A DNA stretch of 64,000 nucleotides from Brugia malayi. Its lineage: Eukaryota > Nematoda > Chromadorea > Rhabditida > Onchocercidae. Of the stretch, positions 27,243-40,211 are shown piece by piece. The stretch covers positions 7,878,187 through 7,942,186 of the forward strand of contig NW_025062475.1 of the NCBI RefSeq assembly GCF_000002995.4, given 5' to 3'. Below the pieces are notes generated by a model. It saw nothing but the letters and a program-made list of their open reading frames with translations. It had not been told where the DNA came from and made no database searches. Each line of letters opens with the position of its first letter. Position 1 is the first letter of the stretch. Position numbers and translations under genes: made by a program.

Positions 27243-28566
27243 TCACTGGGCGCAAATGTGGAGTTTACTGCATATGTTATCGGGATGAATCTTGCTACTG
27301 ATCCATTGAAGAACACGAACCAGTTCACGCAAAACAAGCTCGCAGACAGGTTCGAAAACGATTTTATTTCCAACTTTATCTTCACAACGTTCCATCATCA
27401 TCTAAATGAATAGTGGATAGAGTCGAGTAATCAAATTACTTGTTTAATCAACTTATATTTTAAATTCAATAAGTACTTGATTTAGCAGATGTGTCATTAA
27501 TTCAAGCAGCATTTTATACTTTGCCAAATAGTGGGTATTCAGTGGTTATGTGAAATCGAAAAATGGATTCATGGATGCCACTTGTTACTACTACTGGATG
27601 GTAGAATTGATCAGAATAGTAGATAAATTTCTGTACAAGCGTTTATTTTCATCAATTATTGCTCCTTCATAGGAACGTAAATGTATTTTAAATTAAATGG
27701 AGAACTACGTTGCCCACTTACAAATTCTTTTTGAATATATATATATATATGGAAGCGGAACCTCGTATTGGTGATTAATTGATTTTTTATTGAGGTTTTA
27801 AATATCTGTGTTCAATAGTGTTTTTTTTAATGCAGTTATAAATGCCAAAACAAAGTTTTTGAAGTTGCTGAATTTCATTTCAACTTTAAATTCCTTTGTT
27901 AGCTAATTTCTGATAGGTTGTAAAATTAATGGAAGCCATGCATGGCATGACAACTTATCACTGTGGTTTGAATGTTGGGCACAAAAAAAGTTATATTACT
28001 GTTCTTCCTGTATTCCGATACATACAAAATATTGTCGAAATTATTTGCATATTTAGTCTTTGGATTTGGGTCCAAGCTTGGTAAGAACATTTTTAGTTAA
28101 GGATGCATCTGATGTACGCAAGTTGCAAACACAAATGTCTTCAACTTTATCGATTCATCACTTTAACGCCATCCAGATGGATAGAAGTCTCCCACATTTT
28201 CTCTAAAACATTCTCGACAGGGAAATCAACTGACCTCCCGACTCCATTTCCTAATCTTTCATTGAAACTTTCCCCAATTTTGGAAACGTGCTTTCTCTGT
28301 TTCGAAATCTGATTTGACTGTACCTGGCTGACAACTGGAGATGCTGTTCCGTTGATAACCAATTTTAAATCTTCCAGGAAAACCACACATATCTTGCATT
28401 TGTCAATTTTGTTAACTGGTAACAAATGGTTATCAATAGCAACCTGTGTTTCATTAAGTTCTATTACATTATTATCCAACTGTTGAGAATCGGAAACAGC
28501 AGTTACACTTTCAACAAATGGGATGCGAATAATGTAGAGGTTGAATAAGAACCAATAATACAACAT
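27243..28566 (-). CDS. Secreted protein with one saposin B-like domain
   Basis: Two exons, 28566-28162 and 27401-27243, joined in phase 0, give 187 residues. The ATG at 28566 sits 2 bases after an acceptor AG, so it is probably trans-spliced. The N-terminus MLYYWFLFNLYII is a hydrophobic signal peptide. Six cysteines follow the SapB order: CKIC (C1, C2), ERCEDKVG (C3), PVCELVL (C4), NICSKLHIC (C5, C6), with the stop two residues later. C1-C2 and C3 are separated by about 70 residues, roughly 40 more than usual, with a Gln/Ser-rich insert. SapB domains bind lipids and membranes and are disulphide-bonded; nematodes have many single-SapB secreted proteins (caenopore-like). Lipid binding or antimicrobial activity here is inference. 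Confidence 0.75.
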
Positions 28567-28999
28567 CACTGTAAGAAATGAATTTCAAAACAGGATCAAC
28601 GAAAACTACCATAAAGTTAACGTCTAATTGTAAATTTCTCGAGTTTGCTACGCAGCAGTTTTAGACCATAGCTTGAACAACGCAAAAAACATCATCTATT
28701 TGGTTTTTCAGTGTTTACCGTGTGATCAAAAATCTGGGTTCTTATATTCTAATGTCAATGAAACCGAGAAAAACCACAACGCAAGTAGTACTAGGCTAAC
28801 AAATAAAGCTCTAAACTACACGAATCATGTAGATTTCTTATCAAGCGCTGGTGTTCATAAGTGATGTGTACGACCTCCTGCTGTTTGACTTTCAATCTCC
28901 GAACGAAAGTAAATGATTTCAGTGATATGATAAATTTGTTTACACTCCAGAAAATTGGTAACCCTGCAAGCGTCTGACATTTTTTTTTCGGATTGTCAC

Positions 29000-29570
29000 C
29001 TCTCGTTTCAGCACATAACAAACATGCACAATTCAAAACATTTTCCGCTATTTGAAGGATATTAATTACTAAATCTGAATTCACATATGATGCCAGATCA
29101 CTGGTATTCCATTTACTAAATGATACATTTATTTTTCAAATACTTGGTATTTGACGGAGAATCTTAAAGTCAATCTCAATCTAAACCTAGCATCTTGAGC
29201 TTTGCAAATACTTTCCAAACACTCAAGAATATATTTAATTCGTGGCAGCAGAAGCTAACAATTCAAACATAAAAAGCAGAAAAAAAAAAAGCATCAGAAG
29301 ACTACAAAAATTTATGCCATATTTTACGAAAAGGAGAAGCGATACAAAAGTACTAAAGTAACAAAAGATAAAACAGACGGATTACAGGTTTAGTCGTGGA
29401 TCCATTTTTCGAAATGCAAATTGCAGACAGAATGCGAATAACTCACATTTGATAGCTGTGAGGTTTAGAAGTAGATTACTCGAATATTCCTTCACAAAAC
29501 TGATATATAAATTCAGAAATTCCTGACTGTTCCATAAGTCAAATGATACGTTCAAGCTAGAGTAACAGTA
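29000..29570 (-). CDS. Possible exons of an unidentified minus-strand gene
   Basis: Two open segments join in frame through GT/AG sites. One runs from about 29555 (after ACTCTAG) down to about 29389, before GTAATCC. The other starts after ATTTAG near 29107 and runs to about 29014, before GTGACA; a further open stretch follows an AG near 28973. The translated pieces contain two similar units, LWNSQEFLNLYISFVKE and KWNTSDLASYVNSDLV, each followed by a Cys-containing helix (KCELFAFC, LNCACLLC). No start codon or known family was found. It could be a fast-evolving secreted protein, given the hydrophobic stretch just upstream, or a decayed gene. It shares strand with its SapB-like neighbour. Confidence 0.3.
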
Positions 29571-29579
29571 AAACAATGC

Positions 29580-31539
29580 AAGCAGCGTAACAAATTACGC
29601 GAAAGAACATGACATAACTCCAGTATCAGGTGAGCTACTTGGTAAAGGAGGAATACACTTTCTCCAGGATAGCAGGAAAGAATACTTAAAACTAGAAGAA
29701 AACTCCTCCCTTAAAAATCAGAATAATGCCATATCCACTTCAAACTCGAGGCAAAAATGGTAAATCGTCAGCTGATTTCGCTTGCTGAATTTTTCTGAGT
29801 GATGATGGACCATTGACATATTAAGAAATCAACAACGAAATATTCGTTGTGATAGAATCAGCAACAAGAAATAACAACGGTGACGAAAAGCTATAGCGAA
29901 AGAACCGTTTCCTTGTAGTAATTGCCCAAATATACGTGTATAGAGAAAAAATTTTTAGATATATCAAATGCCAATTGGTACGTAGGTTGAAGACAAGCTT
30001 CAAGAACAGCAATTATAGTAAAAAATAATTAGACAGGGTGATTAAGCGATGTTAAAATGGAAAACATTTAAAACGATGTTCAAGAGTTCAATAACAGCAG
30101 CAAAAAAATGAGTAGTAATATTATTGCCTATTCATCTATTTAGTTACCACTTTTTGCTGTTACTACTTTTCTTGAAATTCAATCCAAATGTTTTCAACTA
30201 GAAATGAAATCTGGGAATTGAAATTACAATTATTAGCTCTGCACACGATTACATATAGGACAGTCATATGTGTATGGCAATAATAAGAACAACGTCGATT
30301 TTGGAATTTTAACCAATGCAACAAAGAATAAAGAAGTTTCTAGAAATGATACCTTCCGGAATTACGCATATTCTGTAGGGTACAATGTGGAACAATTAAC
30401 AGATCTGGTAGCTTAAAGGCAAAAACGTTGTTCCTTTAGATAAAGAAAAGAAAAACAAATCATTATAAACATACACGTGCAGATCAATATACCCTACAAC
30501 AAAAAGAAAAACAAAACAAATGAAATTAATAAACCACTTTACTTATTGAAAAAAAAAAAAAAAGTTTCGAATACGTTTTCCAAAATCTCTCGTAAAAAGA
30601 CTAAAACTTCAAAGTCGCTAATTTCCTCTTCTACCAATTTCTTATTTAGTAGCGAAATAATCTTTAAATAAAAAACAACAAACGCAATTATTTCAACAAC
30701 AATACCATTCTGGACACTTGGAGTTTAATAATAGTGAATGAGTGGAACAACAGACAGCCAACGCGTAAAGCAGCGACAACTGAAGGCTCACAAAATGATT
30801 TTTAATAACTGTGCTTGAGCACGACAATAACAAGAGACCGATAAAATCAAGCTATCACTTTCTGATTCTAACGTTTGAGATTCAACTTTGCAAAAATTGG
30901 CAGCCAACTTGATACCCACGAAGTTAAAAATGTTCATTTTTTCCTAAATAAACACAAATAACAAAGGAGGAACAAATTTCTTTACAAAAGCCATTTTATA
31001 TCAGCTAAAAATGCAAGGCAGCAAAATATATGAGAATTCAGGAAAAGGGAAAAAAGGAAAAACGAATACATTACTGCTGATTACTACAACTGATCAAAAG
31101 ACCGGTGAAATCAAAAAGTCAGAGGTTTACCACTGTTCGCTTAACATACCCTGCATGTCAGCCTAGCGAAATTCATTTATTTTCTAACTGAATCAACAAC
31201 AGGATGATAAAAAAAGATTCAACCCATAACAAAGGCTGAGAATACTTCCTAACTCAAATTTTCACCAAATATTATTTTGCTGCCCTGGAAATAGTGTAAT
31301 ATTGACACAGCGAAAATATACAAGATATGTCAAAAGGTGTATATATATTATTTTACACATACATACATACACACACATCTGACTATTTTTCCAATGTGAA
31401 TCTAAAAGATTTTCATAACAAATCAATTTTTCGCATTATAAATTAAAACAATTCACCGACAAATAACCTGAAACAATCCTTCTGCTTTTTAAAGTGGTAA
31501 AGGTACACACTTTTTTAATTTGCAGTTTTCAGTAGTATT
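29580..31539. other. Gene-poor stretch downstream of the KH-domain gene
   Basis: Probably the 3' untranslated and intergenic region of the minus-strand KH gene. It contains A-rich runs (29281-29290, 30550-30562) and a TACA/CACA microsatellite near 31357-31379. No exon was identified. Confidence 0.55.
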
Positions 31540-34500
31540 TTACCACTGCAATTCTTGAAGACCCGGTGAAGAACCTGTAGCTGAAATACATGATTAAATG
31601 AGAATTTTTCCTCATTGGAAAACTTAACTTTCCTATCTCGCCATTTTTGCTTTTTATTTTAAAATGACTAGAAGTCTATTTTCCAGAAAGATGAATGAAA
31701 AATGAATTCAATTGAGTTTAAAACCATAATATGTGATGAGGCTTAATGTCTACAAAATAAGACAAAATGAAGTTTAAACCAACAATTTTGAGGAAATATA
31801 AAGGTGAATACAGGCTAAACGAAATTTGATTGGAAAAACTATATTAAAAAATTACCTATATTGAGCATCTGTACATACCCTGAGTGTTAGAAGTACTTTG
31901 CCCATTGGCAGGCCCAATATTTAGCCGCTGTGAAAAATCAGTGATCAGCTGACCAAGTTTTACTTGTACGGCCTGTGACGATTGGAAATTACCGAGTACG
32001 CGTACAATCGTTGCTTTTTGGTTTTCATCATCACCTGCATCATCCGGAATTTTTACTTGTGCACCCGTCAGACGCTGCAGCTCGCGCACCTAAAATAATT
32101 TAAATGAAATTACTTCGATAACTAAGTTCTCAGCATCAGTTTGGTGTGTATTACATTCGTAAGATTGGAAACTCACATTCTGACCACCCTTCCCAATAAT
32201 TCTTCCAACAAGTCTGCTCGGAACAGCAATTTCAGTACATAATCGTACTTCATCCATGTAGTGGCAACTTTGTTCAGCAATGCGCTGATATATCCAAAAC
32301 TGTGCCTAGAATTTCATCCTAAGTCAGCTTTAATATTAAAACTAAAAAATGAATATGGACAATAACCTTACCAATTAATATGCTGAGATTTTAAAAGTAG
32401 TCCTAAAAAAAACAACTGACAGGCTAAGTATATTATACATTATACATGATGACTCCTTTGCCTCCCTTTTTCTAATCCACTCCGCTACGTTATTCCTTTT
32501 CAGTTGAAAAAACACTGCACTGAATAAGAAACCATCGATGCGCTTAAAAATCAGTCTTAAATGTTTGATACATCATGCAAAGTTCCTTTATAATCCGACA
32601 AATATTGTATGTAGTTTCAAACACCAGAAAAAAAATACATCTATAATGCACTTAGATCTTTGCATAATTCTCTGCAGAAAATCTATTGAAGTTTTTTGAG
32701 AATTATTCAAAGTCAAAAAATTACCTTATATTGTTGAGGATCGTTACCAGTAATCGTTACAAGACGTTCTTCAGCATGCACATCCTTATCTTTATCTTTC
32801 GACAGTTTTGGTGATGCCACCTGAAACTAGGACTGATTTATAACGGAATATTCGTCAACTGCAGATATCTCAAGAAAAAACAATAAACAAACTGATTTTA
32901 AATTCTGCTACATTTAAGGACAGTATATTTATGGATGATTTAACTAGCGATCTTTGTCTATTTTTCTATTTTCACCATTAAATTATTATATTTATTGATC
33001 AGTTCTACTGATGGAAAAATAAATATTATAAGCATTGTGACCTTTTCTACATTCTCTTCCTTCTTCCCATTTTGTTTTTCATCGCTGTTATTTTCATTCT
33101 TATCCAATTCATTAACCCTTTCATCTGCTTCCACCAGTTCCTTCTTTACTAATTCAGTCACAGCATTATCCTATGCACAACACTGATTACTTTTTCGCAC
33201 CATTCAAAATCTCGAACATCTGTTTAAAATATTACTTGAATTCAATGAGTTCTCTGGAAATCAAAATAAAACTGTTGAACCTTATCACTTTTTTCATTAT
33301 TCCCTTCTCCTCTGCTTTCCTTCTTGTCTTTATTCGTTCCACCGCCTTCAATGCGAAGTTGCGCACCTGTCAGCCGTATTGCACTTCGAATGTGAGCACC
33401 CTGAAGACATCATTAAAGAAAACTGGCAATCAGTAATAGACAAATCTGAAAAATCACATGTCTTTTCAATTGCTACTGCAACATGTTACTACTGGGTAAA
33501 CTACTGCGAACTGAATATCGCCAATTAAAATATAGCTTCAGTGTTCCTGATTTATGCTCACAATTTAACTAAATATCTTAAGGTTCTCTTTTTTTTTTTT
33601 CTCAAGAATTTTCACATGTCATGTTTTTGATCTCCCTGCATAAAATTCTCAAAACTAACCTTTGCACCAATAAGCGCACCAACCATGTTATTAGGTACCC
33701 ACATGTGAACAGTACGAACTTGTTGCTGGCCTGTAATAGCCACCGCTGTACCAACCGTATTGCGAACATACTGAGCGGCTGGGACACCGGCAGCAGCACC
33801 CAGATAACCTGTTTCGCCCATAGATGTCATCAAAGGCATAGTTCCGGCAGCACCTGTACTTGAAAACATTATCTGGAATAAAAAAAAAAATTGTAAGGAA
33901 AAGTGGAAAGTTTTTAAGTGCTTAAAATAAGAGCATCGTCTTAAAAATTGTCAAACATTTTTTCTAAGAATTAGACTAGGTTAAGAAGCAGTCTGGATAA
34001 CTGCATTACTGGAAAACTAGGATATATCATTTTTGCGGAATCTTTTAAATGACTGTTTACAATGTTTTAAAATTTTTAACTACAGCGTGAAAAAAGAATT
34101 TTTGTCCTAAAACAACACCAAGACTCATTTAAAATTTGAAACTAACCCGACTGTTCACATCGGCTTCAAAACTTAAACGCAATTTTTGACTTATTTTTTG
34201 CTCCGCTGCAGAAACAACATTCATCGTGGAAGCTTTCACAGTAACCGTTCGTTCCAGATGTACTGACATATCGGATCCATACACTGATGAGGCAGCATAG
34301 GGTGGCATCAAAGCATAAGTATCACGTGCCAAGGTTGGCTCACTTAAATTACTGTGAAGGAAATTCTTTTATTCTCAACTAAGGTTGATAGCACCACTAG
34401 CAAAAGGAAGACCCACTCGGGTTAATAAAAAAAAAAGTAAATAAAAAATAAAAAATTCAGTTTCAACACCAGTTTTACAAATACAATTAAGATGCTACAG

Positions 34501-37500
34501 ACATCCACAGTTGCTGATGAGTAAAATTTACCGTTTAAAGACATAAGTGCAAAATAAAAACAATATAAAGTTTATAACAATAAAAAAGCACAAGTATACC
34601 ATTTTTTCATACCATGAACTGTTTTGGAAATTTTGGATATGGTTTGGGAATATCGACAAAGTTGTATTTCAGCACCAAAAAGAATAAATAAAATGAAAAC
34701 CAACTTTGATACATAAATATGAGCACCAGTATCTTCCATAATTTTTTTGATTGTTGCGCCACCTCTACCAATCAAACGCCCAACCAGCTGATTATGAGCG
34801 CGGATTTTGAGTTCAATATCAGGACTGCAAACTGCGTATTTAGCAATCAAATACATAAAAGCACGAGACAATCACCTGATGAAAAAATCTAAACAACGCC
34901 TAACGAAAAGCAGAATTCAGAAAATCTATGAGGTGATATTTTAGACAAGAAAAATCTTACTGTTGCGAAATACTGTTGTCTTTTTCCATTTCCTTCCTCA
35001 CAACTTCCAAAATTTTGATACATGCTTTCGAACAGCCTTCCGGTTGCCCCAAAATAGATATAACCTACAATAAAAAATAATTGAAATATATTTGGAATTA
35101 TGTTGATTCTTCCAGAATTATTGAAGTTTTGAAAATCGAGCATTTGAAAAAAAAAAAAAACAAAAATTTTATAACAGCACAATAAAACCTTCTCGGCATT
35201 TTTAGTAAGATCACGAGAAGCTCTTTGCACATCAACAACACAGCGTGCTTTGGATTCTTTAGTTATTTCACGAATGCTCGATCCACCCTGACCAATTATG
35301 GCTCCCACATATCTTGCATCAACAACAATTCGCAATGGCATATCCTAGAAATTAAAAACTTTGGAACTAAAAAATTGGATAACCCATTATGTATTTGAAA
35401 AGCAATTTACATTGATTGCAATGTAAAATACCAGATTTACGTCTATAATAAGTTACTCCTCAAATATGCCAAATGACTGTGTTGCTTAAAAAACGTAAGC
35501 AACAGTGATATAAAAATGATGGTATGAACAACGGGTGCATGCCCGCATTATGTGTATGTTGATATGAGTAAGCCACAGGTGCTTCATAGAGCAAATACAC
35601 ATAGAAGTAAAACTTATGCCGAACGCAAATTCTAAATTACAGTACTAGTTATTACTGGTCACCATTTGAAATAGGCACTGACAGAAAATATTCCTCCTTT
35701 CGTAATCATTACCTATTCTCCATTAGAGTTATTAAACAATTTGGAACTTGATATCGAAACTGCAACCTGAGACGAAGGCAAACAATGATGCGGGGTAAGC
35801 GAAGCTGCTAGTGGTGTAATGCCTTGAGCAATGCTATGCGATCCATTAGCAGAAACAGTTCCTGATTGATGCATACTCTGATGCGTGATACTTCCCGATG
35901 GAATACTGCCCTGGTGTACACCACTACCACGATTTATACCGTTTCCACCTTCATGACTACTTTGCCGTTGCTGTACATTATTTGTTATCTCTGTAAACAT
36001 TCCAGTCTAGTTTCCATTAGGAATGAAGAGACGCAGCATAAAATAAATCACTGTGCGAAGTAGTAAATGATAACCTAAACCTGAAGAAGTACAATAAAGC
36101 ACGAAGAAATAAAGAAATACTAGTTGCTATGTTGAAAAATATTTTATGATGAATAGATTTTTTGCTGCATATATCTATTTTAAAAGATAGAACTATATAA
36201 GGAAAAAGCACTCTAAATAAATTTTAAAAAACAGAAAACTGTCTACACTTACGGCCAGTACCAATAGACGGACGAGAGTAATGGCTTGGGCCTTGCTGAA
36301 ATGTTACGGGATGATGCTGCGGAACAGGTTGATAACCTAAAAAACAAAAAAATTTCACACAATTATGGATATCTTGAACTATACAAATAATGTTACGGGC
36401 AGCAACTTTAATAATAAATTTAACTGTCTAACTTTGGAAAATACAAAACAATATGTCTGGTTAAAATAAAGCATATGGCGTGCATTAGCCTTTCTGATAT
36501 CTTTTGATTCAATCATCCATACATGTCCATTATTTTGACTCCTTAACTTTCACCGCCAAAAAGCTGCAGTATATCTCATCTCACTCACGATTACCATGTT
36601 GCAATCAATTTAGCATCATGATATATTATAGAATACTACTGTATTTTTCAAATTTATGCAGTATTTGTGCAAATTCAAGTTATAAATGGATAAAATGAAA
36701 TTGCTGAAAAAGAAAGTTTAGTACTTTTGGAGAAAAAACAAAATTCATTTATGCTAAGACATTACACTATTCGATCCTTATCGATTCCTTCTCGATCTAT
36801 CTATCTGGCTTCCACATAATTAATATTTTTACAGCATGGAAATCAAAATATTTAAAATTCGAATTTTCTCACATTAATAAAATTCGACTGGCAAAGTAAA
36901 TAAAAGAAAATTCCTCTTTAACCTCTCCCTACTGATGTTAACGTAAATAAGGGACTTGCTTACTATTTATATGGGTAATCAGCTAGATAATCGCTTGGGA
37001 CTGATTATGAAAGACTGAATTAAACAGTCTTCAATGAAATGGTGCTTATTTACTACCATATATCCTACCACAGTTGATTCCATTACTACTGCTCATAACA
37101 TAATTTGCGTTCTTGGCAAAACCAAGAAATAAAAATTCCATCTCGAAAAGTACTGATTGTTAAATTGCTTAAAGATGCATAAAAAAAAAAAAAAAAAACT
37201 ATGGCGAAGCACACAAACGAAAAAAATTCATGAAATACATGGCAGCAACGACTACATCCGAAAATTATCGTATCTCAAGAAAAATCTCATATAAAGAGAA
37301 AAATGATAACAAAAAGTTACAATAATTAATATCTTTCCAAAAACAAAAAGCACAAAGCAAAAAAAGGTAAATGGTCCAACGACTTTCACCGGAGAGGACT
37401 AAAATTGAACGATGACTAAGGAACTGTGTGAAAACTGTTAAATCAGTAAATACTTTGCTAGAAAATTCTATTAATCATTTAGATTTTTTCGAATATAATT

Positions 37501-38852
37501 CACAGATATCAAATTTTAAGTGGTAAATCGTTTATTCAGTATTTCAAAAGTTTCAGTAGAAAAGGTCTTCCAAGTACGTCATCATTAATTGGGATTTTCA
37601 CCAAAAAATTATTGGAAATATGAGTTCAAAACTAGAGCCAATAACTAATGCATGAAAAAAGCCTTATTTGCGGTGAAGAATCTAACTTCAAATTGTACTG
37701 TGGTATAACTTCCACTAAGATAAAAAGTTTCCCATAAAAACTGATTATAATGGAACATGTATAGTCGACAAAATATAAGAACAACATATAAACCATGAAA
37801 AGTCCGTTAAGTTACCTATAAGATGAAAAAGAGTAAAGAGCAATCTTATTTTTAAGCACTCTGTGTTGGAGGAACCAAACGATTACAGATGTTAAGTTTT
37901 TAGGAAGTAATTTTTCAAATTAACTATTAGTGATAAACAGCAAAAAAAAAAACAGCAAAAAATCTAAAATCTTCAAATGCTACTCAATGCATGGAATTGT
38001 GAAGATGTACACACATGTATCCTTATTCACAACGTCATACCCATTACGTAAATTTTCAGTAATAGGTTACGAGAAATATATAACATATATGTTTCAAACA
38101 TCAGTAATTCAATGAACTTAACTACTGAATGACTTCTAATACTTCTGAAGCATAAGTTCGATTCTTATACAAAAGTTACGTTATCTTTGCTAATATGCTA
38201 TCAAGAAATACTGTACATTACTTTTTGGAATCTACGGTCTTGAAAATTATTGGATATAAAACAATGTGAAGCCGAGTCTACCTACATACATTTCTCAATC
38301 TGGTTTACAATAGGAATTTCCGACATGTTTTTCCCAACCTTTTTTTATAGAAAACCACTTCACCAACATAGATCAGTAATAATAAATGACGATAATGATT
38401 GATAGAAAATACTTTTAATTTTCCTACTTTAATCATTTGGATTCCAGAAATCTCAAACGGTAAGTTAAAGATGGATATAAAATATGAATGAAGCAAAACT
38501 AGTCAAAAAAGATTTAATCTTTTATAACTTCGCCATTAAACTGTCATCATAAAAAAAAATAGAAGTTAAAACGAACCTGCAATGTAGGGTGGTTGATTAG
38601 GGTATAGATTATAGGGGGTTGTGGTGTAGACATGTTGTTGCGCTTGAGTTGATCGATTAGCAAAATGCTCCATTTGTTTTTTTGATATGTCACTATTTTC
38701 TGAACGAATTATTTTCACAGTCCAGCCGCTGCTATCTACTGGAAAGCGATAGCTAATTATTATAAAAACCATAAAGACAAAATTTCCTTACCTTGATGAA
38801 TATTTATGTGCAAACAATAAGTCTCTTCTATGTCAATGACACTGCACTTATC
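31540..38852 (-). CDS. imph-1: Four-KH-domain RNA-binding protein of the IMP/IGF2BP (VICKZ) family
   Basis: Binds mRNAs and controls their localisation, stability and translation in cytoplasmic RNPs. Fifteen exons join in phase: 38852-38792, 38738-38577, 36336-36253, 35990-35767, 35344-35189, 35064-34961, 34824-34705, 34351-34147, 33872-33660, 33400-33281, 33170-33042, 32820-32725, 32305-32177, 32089-31879 and 31580-31540, about 684 residues. The KH loops are GQGG (KH1, PLRIVVDARYVGAIIGQGG), GRGG (KH2), GAKG (KH3, VPNNMVGALIGAKG) and GKGG (KH4, VPSRLVGRIIGKGG). KH1-KH2 and KH3-KH4 form pairs as in IMPs. A Gln/Ser/His-rich linker precedes KH1, and a Lys/Glu/Asn-rich linker separates KH3 and KH4. 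The RRM pair of vertebrate IMPs is not seen. The first listed exon needs an upstream start, or translation begins at the Met near 38670; the 5' end is unresolved. Confidence 0.88.
36337..38576 (-). other. Large intron of the KH-domain gene (2.24 kb)
   Basis: Starts GTTCGT and ends TTTTAG on the minus strand; phase 1. It is A-rich, with an A run near 37182-37198. No internal coding exon or nested gene seen. Confidence 0.7.
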
Positions 38853-38990
38853 CTACACGAAAAGGCTACCTAGGATCTGTTCTGCAGTAGTGGTCACACA
38901 CACATACAATAGTGATTGCCTTTGCACAGTGATCACACAATGAAATATGCTTAGAGACAAGTATTCACTAGGAAAAAGCATTACTTCAGA

Positions 38991-39190
38991 TAAGTGAACA
39001 AACTTTGTCTCAAAATCCAATCCCTGTCACTGATCGAGACAAAACTTCTTCAAATATACCGTCTGTCAATCTTCCTGTTGAAAATAAAGCCAATTCTTCA
39101 CAAACAATTTCTGAAAACGATTTATTCATATTTACATACGAAAATGGGGATGATACTAAAAACGATGTCTCAGGGAATAGTTCAACATGA
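38991..39190 (+). CDS. Possible 3'-terminal exon, unknown product
   Basis: After an acceptor-like TTACTTCAG, a 66-codon open frame runs to a TGA at about 39190. It encodes a polar, low-complexity but coding-like peptide (TSSNIPSVNLPVENKANSSQ). The opposite strand is also open (39219-39010), so the coding strand is not settled. No upstream partner exon was found. Confidence 0.25.
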
Positions 39191-40074
39191 AGCAGGAAAA
39201 GGAGAATAAAATAAATCATTCATCATGGACATATCTTTACAACACTGTTTACCAATCAACAAATATAATATTTTGTTACATAACGAAAATAGCAAAACTT
39301 CCAGAATATTGCATTCCACCGCGTTATTTGCGGTACTTAATAAGTTTGGAGTATTTCAAGAGAATATTTCAGAAGTACAATCTGATTAAACTTCTTCCAT
39401 GATCTACTCTATTCCTTTTCCTTTTGTTCTCCTCCTTTCCTTCATTCGCTTCCTTCTACCAGATTTTTAGGCTAGGTAATGTTTTGCATTCTTTAAACTC
39501 TTACGGCCAACAAACAGATGGAGGAACAGCATGTATAATATAGCTATTGGAACGCCTAAGCAGCTATTGGAACCATTTCCCAAAGTTGGCAGATGGGATA
39601 GTGAGAGAGAGGTAAGAAAACTGAAGATCCTGGGATAACAGACTGATGAGAACAATGAACAACAGAAACCCGTTGACAATTCATTTGACAGTTCGAACGA
39701 AAGAAAAAAGGAAATTTGGAATTACGAATCACAAGGTCATAGGTGATTACATCACTCAGATTACCACAATCTGTTGCTGCTTGTTCGGCATATTCTGTCC
39801 AGTACAAAAAATGGAAATTTACTTACTCAATAACCAAAACATACTCAACGTCCCATCGGAAACCCACCACACCCACCCCACCTCTAAAAACTATCCCACC
39901 TATCCCGCCGCACCGACAATCAACGAAGTCTCACACTACCGTACCTACTGACCGAATTGCGTGTTTTCCTGTCAAGATCGCAAATTTAATTGAATAGCAC
40001 ACTTTTTCCGGTATTTAAAAACCTTCCCGGTGACGTAATTGGAGAATTCCGGGAGGATTAGGTGAGTGATTTAT

Positions 40075-40211
40075 TTATACGACCAGTTCGGTGACAGTCT
40101 TGCGAACTGCTTCGTTGAAATTGAAAAGAAAACGGAAGCTATAAATCTTAGCAAACTCAATAGTACCTTCATTGAAAATAGTCTGCAAGATACAGTGTGG
40201 TTGCTAACTGA
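40075..40211 (+). CDS. Possible internal exon, unknown product
   Basis: An open frame ends exactly at a consensus donor (ACTGAT followed by GTGAGT). It encodes a coding-like acidic peptide (YDQFGDSLANCFVEIEKKTE). The phase at its 3' end is 0, matching the first exon of the downstream four-helix protein at 41457, so it might be that gene's upstream exon. Its 5' boundary is unclear because a stop lies just upstream. Confidence 0.3.

Noticed and set aside
38140..38180. tRNA-like B-box sequence (AGTTCGATTC)
   Set aside because: No matching A box, acceptor stem or cloverleaf could be drawn around it on either strand.
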